Below, piece by piece: positions 36,892 to 46,165 of a DNA stretch of 64,000 nucleotides. Position 1 is the stretch's first letter; the number at the start of each line of letters is the position of its first letter. The position numbers and the translations under genes are program-made. Source of the stretch: Thiosocius sp963808165 (lineage in GTDB: Bacteria; Pseudomonadota; Gammaproteobacteria; Chromatiales; Chromatiaceae); assembly GCA_963808165.1 (NCBI GenBank), contig CAWEET010000005.1:248001-312000 (forward strand). Reading direction: 5' to 3'. Under the pieces are notes generated by a model, which was not told the DNA's origin, searched no databases, and worked only from the letters and a program-made list of their open reading frames with translations.

Positions 36892-38064
36892 TCAGATTCC
36901 GGCTGCTTCGCGCAACTCCTGAGCTTTGTCAGTCGCTTCCCAGCTGAACTGCTCGTTCTCGCGACCAAAATGGCCATAGGCCGCAGTCTTGCGATATTTG
37001 ATCTTCTCCACGTTGAGCAGATCGAGCATGCGCAGAATTCCATAGGGACGCAGGTCGAAATGCTCCCGCACCAGTTCGGTGATACGCTCGTCAGTGACGT
37101 TGCCGGTGCCGAAGGTGTCGATCATGATTGACGTGGGTTCGGCGACACCGATCGCGTACGAGACCTGTATTTCACATTTGTCGGCAAGGCCGGCTGCGAC
37201 GATATTCTTGGCCACGTAGCGGCCGGCATAGGCGGCCGAACGGTCCACCTTGGACGGGTCCTTGCCGGAAAAAGCGCCGCCGCCGTGACGCGCTGCGCCG
37301 CCATAGGTGTCGACGATGATCTTGCGCCCGGTCAGGCCGGCGTCGCCCATCGGTCCGCCGATGACGAAGCTGCCGGTCGGGTTGATGTGGAAGCGGGTGT
37401 CCTTGGTCAGCAGGCCGGTTGGATCGAGAATCGGCTTGATAATCTCGTCCATCACCGCTTCGCGGAGGATATCCCCGCTAAAATCCGCGGCATGCTGCGT
37501 CGACAGGACCACTGCGTCGATCGATACCGGTTTACCGTTTGAATAGTGCAGGCTGACCTGTGATTTTGCGTCCGGCCGCAGCAGCGGCAGCATGCCTTTT
37601 TTGCGCACTTCGGCCTGGCGCTCCACGAGGCGGTGTGCAAACTGGATCGGCGCAGGCATCAGGACATCGGTCTCGTTGGTCGCATAGCCGAACATCAGAC
37701 CCTGGTCGCCTGCACCCTGTTCCTCCGGCTTGGCCCGATCCACGCCCTGGTTGATGTCTGGAGACTGGATCCCGATGGCCGTCAGAATCGCACAAGTCTG
37801 GGCATCAAAGCCCATTTCCGAACTCGTGTAGCCGATGTCCTCAATGGTCTGTCGGATGATTTGCTCATAATCCGGTTGGGCAGTGGTGGTGATCTCGCCG
37901 GCAATAATGGCCATGCCGGTCTTGAACAACGTCTCGCAGGCGACCCGGGCATGAGGGTCATCGACAAGAATGGCATCCAGGATGGCATCTGAGACCTGGT
38001 CTGCCATCTTGTCTGGATGGCCCTCGGAAACCGACTCCGAGGTGAAGATGAAATTGCGAGCCAT
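36892..38064 (-). CDS. metK: S-adenosylmethionine synthetase
   Basis: 390 residues from ATG 38064, with a GGAG site seven bases upstream. Makes SAM from methionine and ATP. FIFTSESVSEGHPDKMADQ, the ATP-binding GAGDQGLMFGYA, and GGGAFSGKDPSKVDRSAAY are invariant motifs. It is divergent from the thioredoxin-like gene with 149 bases between starts. No SAM riboswitch was recognised in its leader. Confidence 0.97.
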   Translation of the reverse strand: MARNFIFTSESVSEGHPDKMADQVSDAILDAILVDDPHARVACETLFKTGMAIIAGEITTTAQPDYEQIIRQTIEDIGYTSSEMGFDAQTCAILTAIGIQSPDINQGVDRAKPEEQGAGDQGLMFGYATNETDVLMPAPIQFAHRLVERQAEVRKKGMLPLLRPDAKSQVSLHYSNGKPVSIDAVVLSTQHAADFSGDILREAVMDEIIKPILDPTGLLTKDTRFHINPTGSFVIGGPMGDAGLTGRKIIVDTYGGAARHGGGAFSGKDPSKVDRSAAYAGRYVAKNIVAAGLADKCEIQVSYAIGVAEPTSIMIDTFGTGNVTDERITELVREHFDLRPYGILRMLDLLNVEKIKYRKTAAYGHFGRENEQFSWEATDKAQELREAAGI

Positions 38065-38163
38065 CTGTACTCCAATAAAGTTTAATGAGTGATGTCGACA
38101 TGTCCGCAGACACGATCCTGCGGTATCCGCTGGGCGCAGAATTTTACACGGTTGAGCAGGTCG

Positions 38164-38184
38164 GCGCATTCTGGAAGAATGCGC
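38164..38184. promoter_or_regulatory. Perfect 9+9 inverted repeat between metK and the thioredoxin-like gene
   Basis: GCGCATTCT-GGA-AGAATGCGC. It lies about 100 bases before metK and 30 before the rightward gene, a plausible shared operator. It is not followed by a T-run in either direction, so a terminator is unlikely. Confidence 0.45.
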
Positions 38185-38213
38185 GTCCCCGTAAAATACA
38201 TAGGGTTGCAAGC

Positions 38214-38768
38214 ATGGTTTCTCTGGAGACGCCGGTGTGTGAGTTCGGCAAGGCCGCGCCCGATTTCAAGTTGCCCGGCGTCGACGGCCGGCACTGGACC
38301 CGCGATGAGTGCATGGGCGACAAGGGCCTGCTCGTGATGTTCATCTGCAACCATTGCCCCTACGTGAAGGCCGTTATCGATCGGATCGTGCGCGATGCCA
38401 GGGAACTGGAGGCCCTCGGGGTCGGGACCGCGGCGATCATGTCCAACGACCCGAGCGATTATCCCGAGGACTCGTTCGCGAATATGCAGCTCGTGGCCGA
38501 GCGCATGCAGTTTCCATTTCCCTACCTCCTGGATGCCTCACAGGAGGTGGCCAAGGCCTACGGTGCTGTGTGCACGCCGGATTTCTTCGGATACGACGCC
38601 AGCGGCGGCCTGCAATACCGTGGGCGGCTCGATGCCAGTCGCAAAGAGGCGGCGCCTGCCGATGCCCGGCGTGATCTTTTTGAGGCGATGAAGCAGGTGG
38701 CGGCGACCGGAAAAGGCCCCGAGGGCCAGATTCCGAGTATGGGATGTTCGATCAAGTGGATCGGGTGA
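38214..38768 (+). CDS. Thioredoxin-fold redoxin (AhpC/TSA-like)
   Basis: 184 residues from ATG 38214. No signal peptide. CxxC active site in FICNHCPYVKAV, preceded by DFKLPGVDGRHW typical of redoxin/AhpC-TSA folds, and a conserved C-terminal GCSIKW. Proteins of this type are annotated as thioredoxin-family or thiol peroxidase-like; the substrate is not known. Upstream in-frame codons run through the metK promoter region and are not favoured. Confidence 0.87.
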   Translation: MVSLETPVCEFGKAAPDFKLPGVDGRHWTRDECMGDKGLLVMFICNHCPYVKAVIDRIVRDARELEALGVGTAAIMSNDPSDYPEDSFANMQLVAERMQFPFPYLLDASQEVAKAYGAVCTPDFFGYDASGGLQYRGRLDASRKEAAPADARRDLFEAMKQVAATGKGPEGQIPSMGCSIKWIG

Positions 38769-39062
38769 CTGGCATCCATCTCCTTTAAAAACAGTTACTT
38801 GGCCACCCATTTGTGGCGGATTCCCTGCGTTTATAGGTGTATTTGAATATTCGGGGAATACTTTCTTGCCCCTGTTCCGGTGGCTAGGTCAGAATAGCCG
38901 ACCTTTTGGATGCCATCGGGCCGAGGCGACGTCGTGGGCAGAGCGACAGCCTCGCACAGGTGCAGCGCACCTCCAACGGCCGGCCTGGCACAACTGAATC
39001 AGTTCGCACCTGGGGAATCCCCCCAGGGTGCGGAGAATTCTTAGCCTTGACAGGAGGGGCTC
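38769..39062. promoter_or_regulatory. 294-base intergenic leader of the tkt operon
   Basis: No gene is seen. An AT-rich patch at about 38835-38870 (TTGAATATTCGGGGAATAC) could hold the promoter. A partial hairpin CACCTGGGG...CCCCAGGGTG lies just before the AGGAGGGG ribosome site. No riboswitch family was recognised. Confidence 0.3.
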
Positions 39063-41051
39063 ATGTCCTCACGCAGAGAACTTGCCAACGCGATACGCGC
39101 GTTGAGCATGGACGCCGTTCAGAAAGCCAATTCGGGCCACCCCGGTGCCCCAATGGGAATGGCGGACATCGCCGAAGTGCTGTGGAACGACCACATGCGG
39201 CACAACCCGTCCAACCCGAACTGGGCCGACCGCGACCGTTTCGTGTTGTCGAACGGCCACGGTTCCATGCTGGTCTACTCTCTCCTGCATCTCACGGGTT
39301 ATGAGCTGACCCTCGACGATCTGAAGAACTTCCGCCAACTGCACTCCAAGACGCCGGGTCATCCCGAGTACGGCTATGCGCCGGGGGTCGAGACCACTAC
39401 CGGACCGCTTGGACAAGGCATCACCAATGCCGTCGGCATGGCAATCGCCGAGCGCGCGCTGGCCGCGGAGTTCAATCAGCCGGGTCACGAGGTCGTCAAC
39501 CATCACACCTATGTTTTCCTCGGCGACGGCTGCCTGATGGAGGGTATTTCGCACGAGGCGTGTTCGCTGGCGGGCACTTTGGGCCTGGGCAAGCTGATTG
39601 CATTCTGGGACGACAACGGCATCTCGATCGACGGACACGTCGAGGGCTGGTTCACCGACGACACGCCGAAGCGGTTTGAGTCCTACGGCTGGCACGTGAT
39701 CGCAGACGTCGACGGCCACGATCCGGCCGCGATTCAGAAGGCGATGGAATTCGCCAAGGCGATGACCGACAAGCCGACCATGATTTGCTGCAAAACCACC
39801 ATTGGCTTCGGCTCGCCAAACAAGGCCGGCAGCCATGCGTGTCACGGCGCACCGCTGGGCGAGGAAGAGATTAATCTGACCAAGGCTGCGCTGGGCTGGG
39901 ATCATGGTGCGTTCGAAGTGCCGACCCATGTCTACCAGGGCTGGGACGCGAAAGAAAAGGGCGCTGCCGCCGAGGCTGCCTGGAACGAGAAGTTCGGCGC
40001 CTACGAGGGGGCCCATCCGGAACTGGCGGCCGAATTCAAGCGCCGCATGGCGGGTGAATTGCCCTCCGACTGGGCTGCAAAGGCGGACGCCTTCGTGGCC
40101 GGATGCAACAGCGAAGCCAAGTCGCCGGCGACCCGGCAGGCGTCGCTCGGCTCGATCGAAGCCTACGCGGCTGCGCTTCCCGAACTGTTCGGCGGATCGG
40201 CCGATCTCGGCTGCTCGAATTTGACCGAATGGTCCGGCTACAAGCCGATGCGCGGCGACATGCCGGCTGCCAACTATGTCAACTACGGTGTGCGTGAGTT
40301 CGGCATGGCGGCCATCATGAACGGCATCGCATTGCATGGTGGCTTCATTCCTTTCGGGGCAACCTTCCTGATGTTCTCGGAGTACGCGCGCAACGCAATC
40401 CGCATGGCCGCGCTGATGAAGATTCAGTCTGTCTTCGTGTTCACCCACGACTCGATCGGTTTGGGTGAAGATGGCCCGACCCACCAGGCGGTGGAACAGA
40501 TCCCGACGCTGCGCATGATCCCGCGCATGGATGTCTGGCGCCCCTGCGACACGGTCGAGACCGCGGTAGCCTGGCGCAAGGCCATCGAAAAGAACGATGG
40601 CCCAAGCTGCCTGATCTTCTCCCGCCAGGGACTGCCGTTCCAGAGCCGTGAGGCGGCGCAGATTGCTGACATTGAGCGCGGTGGCTATGTGCTGCGAGAT
40701 TGCGACGGCACTCCGGATGCGATCGTCATCGCTACCGGCTCCGAGGTCGGTATCGCGGTCGAGGCCGCCGCCGCGAGCAGCAAGAAGGTGCGTGTCGTTT
40801 CGATGCCCTGTACCAGCGTGTTCGATGCGCAGGATGCCGCCTACAAGGAGTACGTGCTGCCGTCATCGGTCACGGCACGTGTAGCGGTCGAGGCGGCGGT
40901 GACCGACGGCTGGTGGAAGTACGTCGGCAGCAGCGGCAAGGTGGTCGGAATCGATACCTTCGGTGAATCGGCCCCGGCCGGCGAGCTGTTCAAGCTGTTC
41001 GGCTTCACCGCGGACAACGTCGGCAAGGCGATCGACGAGGTCGCGGGCTAG
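39063..41051 (+). CDS. tkt: Transketolase
   Basis: 662 residues; TPP- and Mg-dependent two-carbon transfer in the pentose phosphate and Calvin cycles. RRELANAIRALSMDAV start, substrate site KANSGHPGAPMG, TPP motif GDGCLMEGISHEA, and the pyrimidine-domain HDSIGLGEDGPTHQ are intact. First gene of the tkt-gap-pgk-pyk-fba series, with a strong AGGAGGGG ribosome site. The arrangement resembles cbb-associated sets in autotrophic gammaproteobacteria, but no Rubisco gene is visible. Confidence 0.97.
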   Translation: MSSRRELANAIRALSMDAVQKANSGHPGAPMGMADIAEVLWNDHMRHNPSNPNWADRDRFVLSNGHGSMLVYSLLHLTGYELTLDDLKNFRQLHSKTPGHPEYGYAPGVETTTGPLGQGITNAVGMAIAERALAAEFNQPGHEVVNHHTYVFLGDGCLMEGISHEACSLAGTLGLGKLIAFWDDNGISIDGHVEGWFTDDTPKRFESYGWHVIADVDGHDPAAIQKAMEFAKAMTDKPTMICCKTTIGFGSPNKAGSHACHGAPLGEEEINLTKAALGWDHGAFEVPTHVYQGWDAKEKGAAAEAAWNEKFGAYEGAHPELAAEFKRRMAGELPSDWAAKADAFVAGCNSEAKSPATRQASLGSIEAYAAALPELFGGSADLGCSNLTEWSGYKPMRGDMPAANYVNYGVREFGMAAIMNGIALHGGFIPFGATFLMFSEYARNAIRMAALMKIQSVFVFTHDSIGLGEDGPTHQAVEQIPTLRMIPRMDVWRPCDTVETAVAWRKAIEKNDGPSCLIFSRQGLPFQSREAAQIADIERGGYVLRDCDGTPDAIVIATGSEVGIAVEAAAASSKKVRVVSMPCTSVFDAQDAAYKEYVLPSSVTARVAVEAAVTDGWWKYVGSSGKVVGIDTFGESAPAGELFKLFGFTADNVGKAIDEVAG

Positions 41052-41151
41052 GAAGATCAGCCGCAGTTGGCCGGTCGCGACAAGCAGCGTCGGCCGGCCG
41101 ACACGTCTTTCATGATTATTGAAACTGCATAATGCTCTGAGGAGATTCAAC

Positions 41152-42153
41152 ATGGCTATCAAAGTAGGTATCAACGGGTTCGGCCGCATCGGTCGTATGG
41201 CGTTTCGCGCAATCGCAAAGGACTTTCCCGGCATCGAGGTCGTCGGCATCAACGACCTGTTGGATCCGGAATACCTCGCCTACATGCTGAAGTACGATTC
41301 GGTGCACGGTAACTTCGGTGGCGATATCGCGGTCGAAGGCAACACCATGGTCGTCAACGGCAAGAACATCCGCCTCACCGCGGAGCGCGATCCGGCCAAC
41401 CTGAAGTGGGACGAAGTCGGCGCTGATCTGGTCATCGAGTGCACCGGCTTCTTCCTCACCGAAGAAACCTGCCAGAAACACATCGACGCCGGCGCCAAGA
41501 AGGTTGTGCAGAGCGCTCCTTCCAAAGACGCGACGCCGATGTTTGTGTATGGCGTCAACCACAACACCTACGCTGGTCAGGCTATTGTCTCGGCTGCATC
41601 CTGCACCACCAACTGCCTCGCTCCGGTCTCCAAGGTGCTGCACGACAACTGGGGTATCAAGCGCGGCCTGATGACCACGGTGCATGCTGCCACCGCGACC
41701 CAGAAGACCGTCGACGGCCCGTCAATGAAGGACTGGCGCGGTGGCCGCGGTATCCTGGAAAACATCATCCCGTCCTCGACCGGCGCGGCCAAGGCGGTCG
41801 GCAAGGTGCTGCCCGAGTTGAACGGCAAGCTGACCGGTATGGCATTCCGCGTCCCGACCTCCGACGTTTCGGTCGTGGATCTGACCGTCGAGCTGGATAA
41901 GCCGGCCCAGTACGAGGAGATCTGTGCCGCTATGAAGGCGGCCGCGACCTCGGGCGATCTTGCCGGTGTACTCGCCTATACGGACGAGAAGGTTGTTGCT
42001 ACCGACTTCCGTGGCCGCAGCACGCCGTCGATCTTCGATTCCGAAGCCGGAATTCAGCTCGATCCGACCTTCGTGAAGGTCGTGGCCTGGTACGACAACG
42101 AGTACGGTTATACGTGCAACATGCTGCGCATGGTTGAGCACGTCTCGAAGTAA
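41152..42153 (+). CDS. gap: Glyceraldehyde-3-phosphate dehydrogenase (type I)
   Basis: 333 residues from ATG 41152, with a GAGGAG site. Interconverts glyceraldehyde-3-P and 1,3-bisphosphoglycerate. NAD motif INGFGRIGR, catalytic Cys in SAASCTTNCLAP, and C-terminal WYDNEYGY. Cofactor preference is not decided: the residues after the first beta strand read GINDLLDPEY, the NAD-type Asp being present. A GC-rich hairpin follows the stop. Confidence 0.97.
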   Translation: MAIKVGINGFGRIGRMAFRAIAKDFPGIEVVGINDLLDPEYLAYMLKYDSVHGNFGGDIAVEGNTMVVNGKNIRLTAERDPANLKWDEVGADLVIECTGFFLTEETCQKHIDAGAKKVVQSAPSKDATPMFVYGVNHNTYAGQAIVSAASCTTNCLAPVSKVLHDNWGIKRGLMTTVHAATATQKTVDGPSMKDWRGGRGILENIIPSSTGAAKAVGKVLPELNGKLTGMAFRVPTSDVSVVDLTVELDKPAQYEEICAAMKAAATSGDLAGVLAYTDEKVVATDFRGRSTPSIFDSEAGIQLDPTFVKVVAWYDNEYGYTCNMLRMVEHVSK

Positions 42154-42161
42154 TCGGGGGC

Positions 42162-42190
42162 GAACCGAGGCGGTCATGCCGCTTCGGTTC
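42162..42190 (+). other. GC-rich hairpin between gap and pgk
   Basis: GAACCGAGGCGG, loop TCATG, then CCGCTTCGGTTC: a 12-bp stem with one G-T pair, nine bases after the gap stop. It has no T-run, so it is more likely an mRNA-stabilising or processing element than a terminator. Confidence 0.45.
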
Positions 42191-42308
42191 AACCTTGTCG
42201 CCAAGGCGAGTCTTGAGTTGTGCGTTGTCGGTGCCGTCGGGTTCCGATTCACTGAGATAGCGCAAAGCTCAACGCTTAATACTCGGACCTGTTTAGGGAG
42301 TTCGCATC

Positions 42309-43490
42309 ATGTCTTTTATCAAGCTCACCGACCTCGATCTTGCTGGCAAACGCGTGTTGATTCGCGCTGACCTCAATGTGCCGGTCAAGGACGGCAAGGT
42401 CACTTCGGATGCTCGCATTACTGCATCCATGCCGACCATCGAGCTTTGCGCGAAGGCTGGCGCCAAGGTCATGGTGATGTCGCATCGCGGCCGACCCGAG
42501 GAGGGCACGGTCGACGAAGAGAACTCCATGCAGCCGATTGCCGAAGACATGTCGGCAAAGTTGGGCAGCGAGGTACGCCTGATAAAGGATTATCTGGACG
42601 GCGGATTCGAGGTCGCCGATGGCGAGGTCGTTCTGCTCGAAAATGTGCGTTTCAACGCCGGCGAGAAGAAGGACGCAGAGGATCTGGCGAAAAAATATGC
42701 GGCGCTATGCGACGTCTTTGTAATGGATGCCTTCGGTACCGCGCATCGCGCCCAGGCCTCGACCCACGGTGTCGGCAAATTCGCCCCGATCGCCTGCGCC
42801 GGCCTACTGCTGAGTGGAGAGCTTGACGCACTGGGCAAGGCCCTTGCCAAGCCGGCGCGCCCGATGGTGGCGATCGTCGGCGGCTCCAAGGTCTCGACCA
42901 AGCTCACCGTGCTCGAGGCATTGTCCGAAAAAGTCGATCAGCTGGTGGTTGGCGGTGGTATCGCCAACACCTTCCTGAAGGCGGCCGGCAACAATGTCGG
43001 CAAGTCGCTGTGCGAGGACGATCTTGTTCCGACGGCTCAGGCGCTGATGAAGAAAATGCGGGATCGCGGTGCCAGTATCCCCATCGCGGTCGACGTCGTG
43101 GTCGGCAGGAACTTCGCCGAAGACGAGCCGGCTGTCCTGAAAGCTGCCGGTGATGTTGCAGATGATGAAATGATTTTCGACATTGGCCCGAAATCGGCGC
43201 AGGAACTGGCAGAAATCATCGCCAATGCCGGGACCATCGTCTGGAACGGTCCAGTCGGTGTATTCGAGTTCGATCAGTTCGGCGAAGGTACCAAGACGGT
43301 CTCGATGGCGATCGCCGATGCTGCCGGTTTCAGCTTAGCCGGTGGAGGTGACACGATCGCCGCGATCCAGAAGTACGACATCTACGACAAGGTGTCTTAC
43401 ATATCGACTGCCGGCGGTGCCTTCCTGGAGTATCTGGAGGGCAAGACCCTGCCGGCAGTGGCCATGCTCGAGGAAGCGGCAGCGAAGTGA
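42309..43490 (+). CDS. pgk: Phosphoglycerate kinase
   Basis: 393 residues. RVLIRADLNVPVKDGKV, MSHRGRPEEG, and the nucleotide-binding DEMIFDIGPKSAQELAEII and SLAGGGDTIAAI blocks are diagnostic. Transfers phosphate between 1,3-bisphosphoglycerate and ADP. It lies 155 bases after gap and 45 before pyk, probably on the same transcript. Confidence 0.98.
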   Translation: MSFIKLTDLDLAGKRVLIRADLNVPVKDGKVTSDARITASMPTIELCAKAGAKVMVMSHRGRPEEGTVDEENSMQPIAEDMSAKLGSEVRLIKDYLDGGFEVADGEVVLLENVRFNAGEKKDAEDLAKKYAALCDVFVMDAFGTAHRAQASTHGVGKFAPIACAGLLLSGELDALGKALAKPARPMVAIVGGSKVSTKLTVLEALSEKVDQLVVGGGIANTFLKAAGNNVGKSLCEDDLVPTAQALMKKMRDRGASIPIAVDVVVGRNFAEDEPAVLKAAGDVADDEMIFDIGPKSAQELAEIIANAGTIVWNGPVGVFEFDQFGEGTKTVSMAIADAAGFSLAGGGDTIAAIQKYDIYDKVSYISTAGGAFLEYLEGKTLPAVAMLEEAAAK

Positions 43491-43535
43491 ACAGACCGCG
43501 CGCGACGGCGATCGATTGTTGCGCAAGAAGGGCAG

Positions 43536-44999
43536 ATGCTTAGACGCACAAAAATCGTAGCGACACTGGGACCGGCAACCGACGACCCCAAGGTGCTGGA
43601 TGAGGTCATTGCCGCCGGTGTGGATGTCGTCCGGCTGAACATGTCGCATGGCACCCACGAGGACCACGAGCGTCGGGCCGAGTGGGTGCGCAACCGAGCG
43701 CGCGCCTCGGGACGACAGGTCGGCGTGCTGATCGATCTTCAGGGACCCAAGATACGTTGCGGCAAGTTTGTCGACGGCAAGATCGTGCTTGCCCCAGACG
43801 ACCGCTTCATCCTCGACACGAGTTGCGATCTCGATCGGGGTAACCGGGAGCGCGTCGGCGTCACCTATTGCACATTGCACGAAGAGGTGGCGCGTGGCGA
43901 CACCCTGTTGCTTAACGATGGCCACATCGTTCTCTGGATCGACGAGGTCCAGGGCTCTGAGGTGCGCTGTAAGGTCGTGGTCGGCGGCACACTTTCCGAC
44001 AGCAAGGGCATCAACAAACTCGGTGGCGGGCTGTCGGCGCCTGCGTTGACCGAGAAGGACAAGGAAGACATTAGGTTCGCCGCGCAGATGGAGGCGGACT
44101 ATGTCGCGGTTTCGTTCGTCCGGTCGGCTGAAGATGTCCATGTGACGCGGCAGTTGCTGCGCGAAGCCGGCGGCCAGGGCGGAATCGTCTCCAAGATCGA
44201 GCGTGCCGAGGCGTTGGATTGTATCGAAGAGATCGTCGATGCGTCCGACGTCATCATGGTCGCGCGTGGAGACCTCGGGGTCGAGATCGGTGACGCGGAG
44301 TTGCCGGCGGTTCAAAAGCACCTGATCAGCACCGCGCGCTCGATGAACTGCGTCGTGATCACCGCCACTCAGATGATGGAATCGATGATCCAAAACCCGA
44401 TTCCTACCCGGGCCGAGGTGTTCGACGTGGCCAACGCCGTGATGGACGGGACCGATGCGGTAATGCTGTCCGGCGAGTCGGCGGCGGGCAAGTATCCGGC
44501 CAAGGCAGTGGAGGCCATGGACCGCGTCTGCAAGGAAGCAGAGAAGCAGTCCCAGACGCGCCAGTCTGACCACCGCCTGCACTCGGTGTTCGGACTCATC
44601 GATGAGGCGATTGCGATGGCGACCATGTACACCGCCAATCACCTCGGGGCCGCCGCCATCGCAGCGTTGACCGAATCCGGCTCGACCTGCAAATGGATGT
44701 CGCGAATCTCCTCCGGCATCCCAATCTATGCCTTGACGGGGCAGGTGGCCACGCGTAGAAAAGTGACCCTGTACAGGGGGGTTTATCCTGTCAGTTTCGA
44801 CCTGGAGCCGGGTATCGACTCGCGCCAGGCAAACACCGAAGTGATCGAAGAACTTCAGCGCCGCGGCGCGGTGCGTGATGATGATCTTGTCATTATCACC
44901 AAAGGCGACCTGAACGGCGTGTCGGGCGGTACCAATGTGATGAAGATCGTACGCGTTGGCGAACACATAGTGTCCGGCGGCGAGATTAATTTTGACTGA
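43536..44999 (+). CDS. pyk: Pyruvate kinase
   Basis: 487 residues. RRTKIVATLGPATDDP start, KIRCGKF, the active-site ITATQMMESMIQNPIPTRAE and DAVMLSGESAAGKYP are characteristic. Catalyses phosphoenolpyruvate to pyruvate with ATP formation. Its placement between pgk and fba mixes a purely glycolytic step with reversible Calvin/gluconeogenic steps. Confidence 0.97.
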   Translation: MLRRTKIVATLGPATDDPKVLDEVIAAGVDVVRLNMSHGTHEDHERRAEWVRNRARASGRQVGVLIDLQGPKIRCGKFVDGKIVLAPDDRFILDTSCDLDRGNRERVGVTYCTLHEEVARGDTLLLNDGHIVLWIDEVQGSEVRCKVVVGGTLSDSKGINKLGGGLSAPALTEKDKEDIRFAAQMEADYVAVSFVRSAEDVHVTRQLLREAGGQGGIVSKIERAEALDCIEEIVDASDVIMVARGDLGVEIGDAELPAVQKHLISTARSMNCVVITATQMMESMIQNPIPTRAEVFDVANAVMDGTDAVMLSGESAAGKYPAKAVEAMDRVCKEAEKQSQTRQSDHRLHSVFGLIDEAIAMATMYTANHLGAAAIAALTESGSTCKWMSRISSGIPIYALTGQVATRRKVTLYRGVYPVSFDLEPGIDSRQANTEVIEELQRRGAVRDDDLVIITKGDLNGVSGGTNVMKIVRVGEHIVSGGEINFD

Positions 45000-45023
45000 T
45001 ACTCTCAATACAAGGAGCAGACA

Positions 45024-46088
45024 ATGGCACTGATTTCCCTGCGTCAAATGCTGGATCATGCCGCCGAGCACGGCTATGGCGTCCCGGCCTTCAACGTCAA
45101 CAACCTGGAACAGATGCGCGCCATCATGGAGGCGGCTGACGAGACGGATTCACCAGTTATCGTTCAGGCATCGGCCGGCGCGCGCAGTTATGCGGGCGCA
45201 CCTTTCTTGCGTCACCTGATCCTGGCCGCAATCGAAGAGTTCCCTCATATCCCGGTCTGTATGCACCAGGATCATGGCACCTCGCCGGCGGTTTGCCAGC
45301 GTTCGATTCAACTGGGATTCAGCTCGGTCATGATGGATGGCTCCTTGGGTGAAGATGGCAAGACCCCGTCAACCTACGAGTACAACGTCGACGTGACCCG
45401 CCGCACGGTCGAGATGGCCCACTCCTGTGGTGTCTCGGTGGAAGGTGAGCTGGGCTGCCTGGGCTCGCTGGAAACCGGTCAGGCCGGTGAAGAAGACGGC
45501 ATCGGCGCCGAGGGTACACTCGACCACAGCCAGTTGCTGACCGACCCGGAAGAGGCTGCAGACTTTGTCAATAAGACCGGCGTGGATGCACTGGCGATTG
45601 CCATCGGCACTTCGCACGGGGCTTACAAGTTCACCCGCCCACCGACCGGTGACATCCTGGCGATTGAGCGCATCAAGGAAATCCATGCGCGTATCCCCAA
45701 CACCCATCTGGTGATGCACGGCTCTTCTTCGGTACCCCAGGATTGGCTCGCGATCATCAACGAGTTTGGTGGTGACATGGGCGAGACCTACGGCGTCCCG
45801 GTTGAAGAGATCCAGGAAGGCATCAAGCACGGCGTTCGCAAGGTGAATATCGATACCGATCTGCGCATGGCCTCGACCGGTTCGATCCGCAAGCATCTGC
45901 ACGAGAACCGCTCGAATTTCGATCCGCGCAAATTCTTGGCGGCATCTACCGCAGCGATGAAGGCGATCTGCAAGGCACGCTACGAGGCCTTCGGTACTGC
46001 CGGCAACGCATCCAAGATCGCGGTGCTGAGCCTTGAGACCATGACCGACCGTTATATGTCCGGCGAACTCGACCCCAAGGTCAACTGA
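45024..46088 (+). CDS. fba: Fructose-bisphosphate aldolase, class II (CbbA type)
   Basis: 354 residues with an AAGGAG site. Zn-dependent cleavage or condensation of fructose-1,6- and sedoheptulose-1,7-bisphosphate. Metal ligands lie in CMHQDHGT and VEGELGCLG, with MHGSSSVPQ and the C-terminal VRKVNIDTDLRMASTG typical of the Calvin-cycle subtype. Last gene of the cluster, followed by a strong terminator. Confidence 0.97.
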   Translation: MALISLRQMLDHAAEHGYGVPAFNVNNLEQMRAIMEAADETDSPVIVQASAGARSYAGAPFLRHLILAAIEEFPHIPVCMHQDHGTSPAVCQRSIQLGFSSVMMDGSLGEDGKTPSTYEYNVDVTRRTVEMAHSCGVSVEGELGCLGSLETGQAGEEDGIGAEGTLDHSQLLTDPEEAADFVNKTGVDALAIAIGTSHGAYKFTRPPTGDILAIERIKEIHARIPNTHLVMHGSSSVPQDWLAIINEFGGDMGETYGVPVEEIQEGIKHGVRKVNIDTDLRMASTGSIRKHLHENRSNFDPRKFLAASTAAMKAICKARYEAFGTAGNASKIAVLSLETMTDRYMSGELDPKVN

Positions 46089-46121
46089 CCGGCCCGGTCA
46101 CATCGCTGACCCGAAAACATG

Positions 46122-46144
46122 GGGCGCTTCGGCGCCCTTTTTTT
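46122..46144 (+). terminator. Intrinsic terminator after fba
   Basis: GGGCGC-TTCG-GCGCCC followed by seven T residues, 33 bases downstream of the fba stop. A compact tetraloop hairpin with a T-run marks the end of the carbon-metabolism operon. Confidence 0.92.
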
Positions 46145-46165
46145 GATTCCTGCGCGCTGCGCGCC

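Noticed and set aside
38065..38213. SAM-sensing riboswitch before metK
   Set aside because: No SAM-I, SAM-II or SAM/SAH consensus block was recognised; only the palindrome at 38164-38184 stands out.
39069..40484. Minus-strand open frame of about 470 codons antisense to tkt
   Set aside because: Shadow of the transketolase gene; no domain and no ribosome site.
43335..45071. Minus-strand open frame of about 578 codons antisense to pyk
   Set aside because: It overlaps a clear pyruvate kinase along its whole length and shows no family signature.
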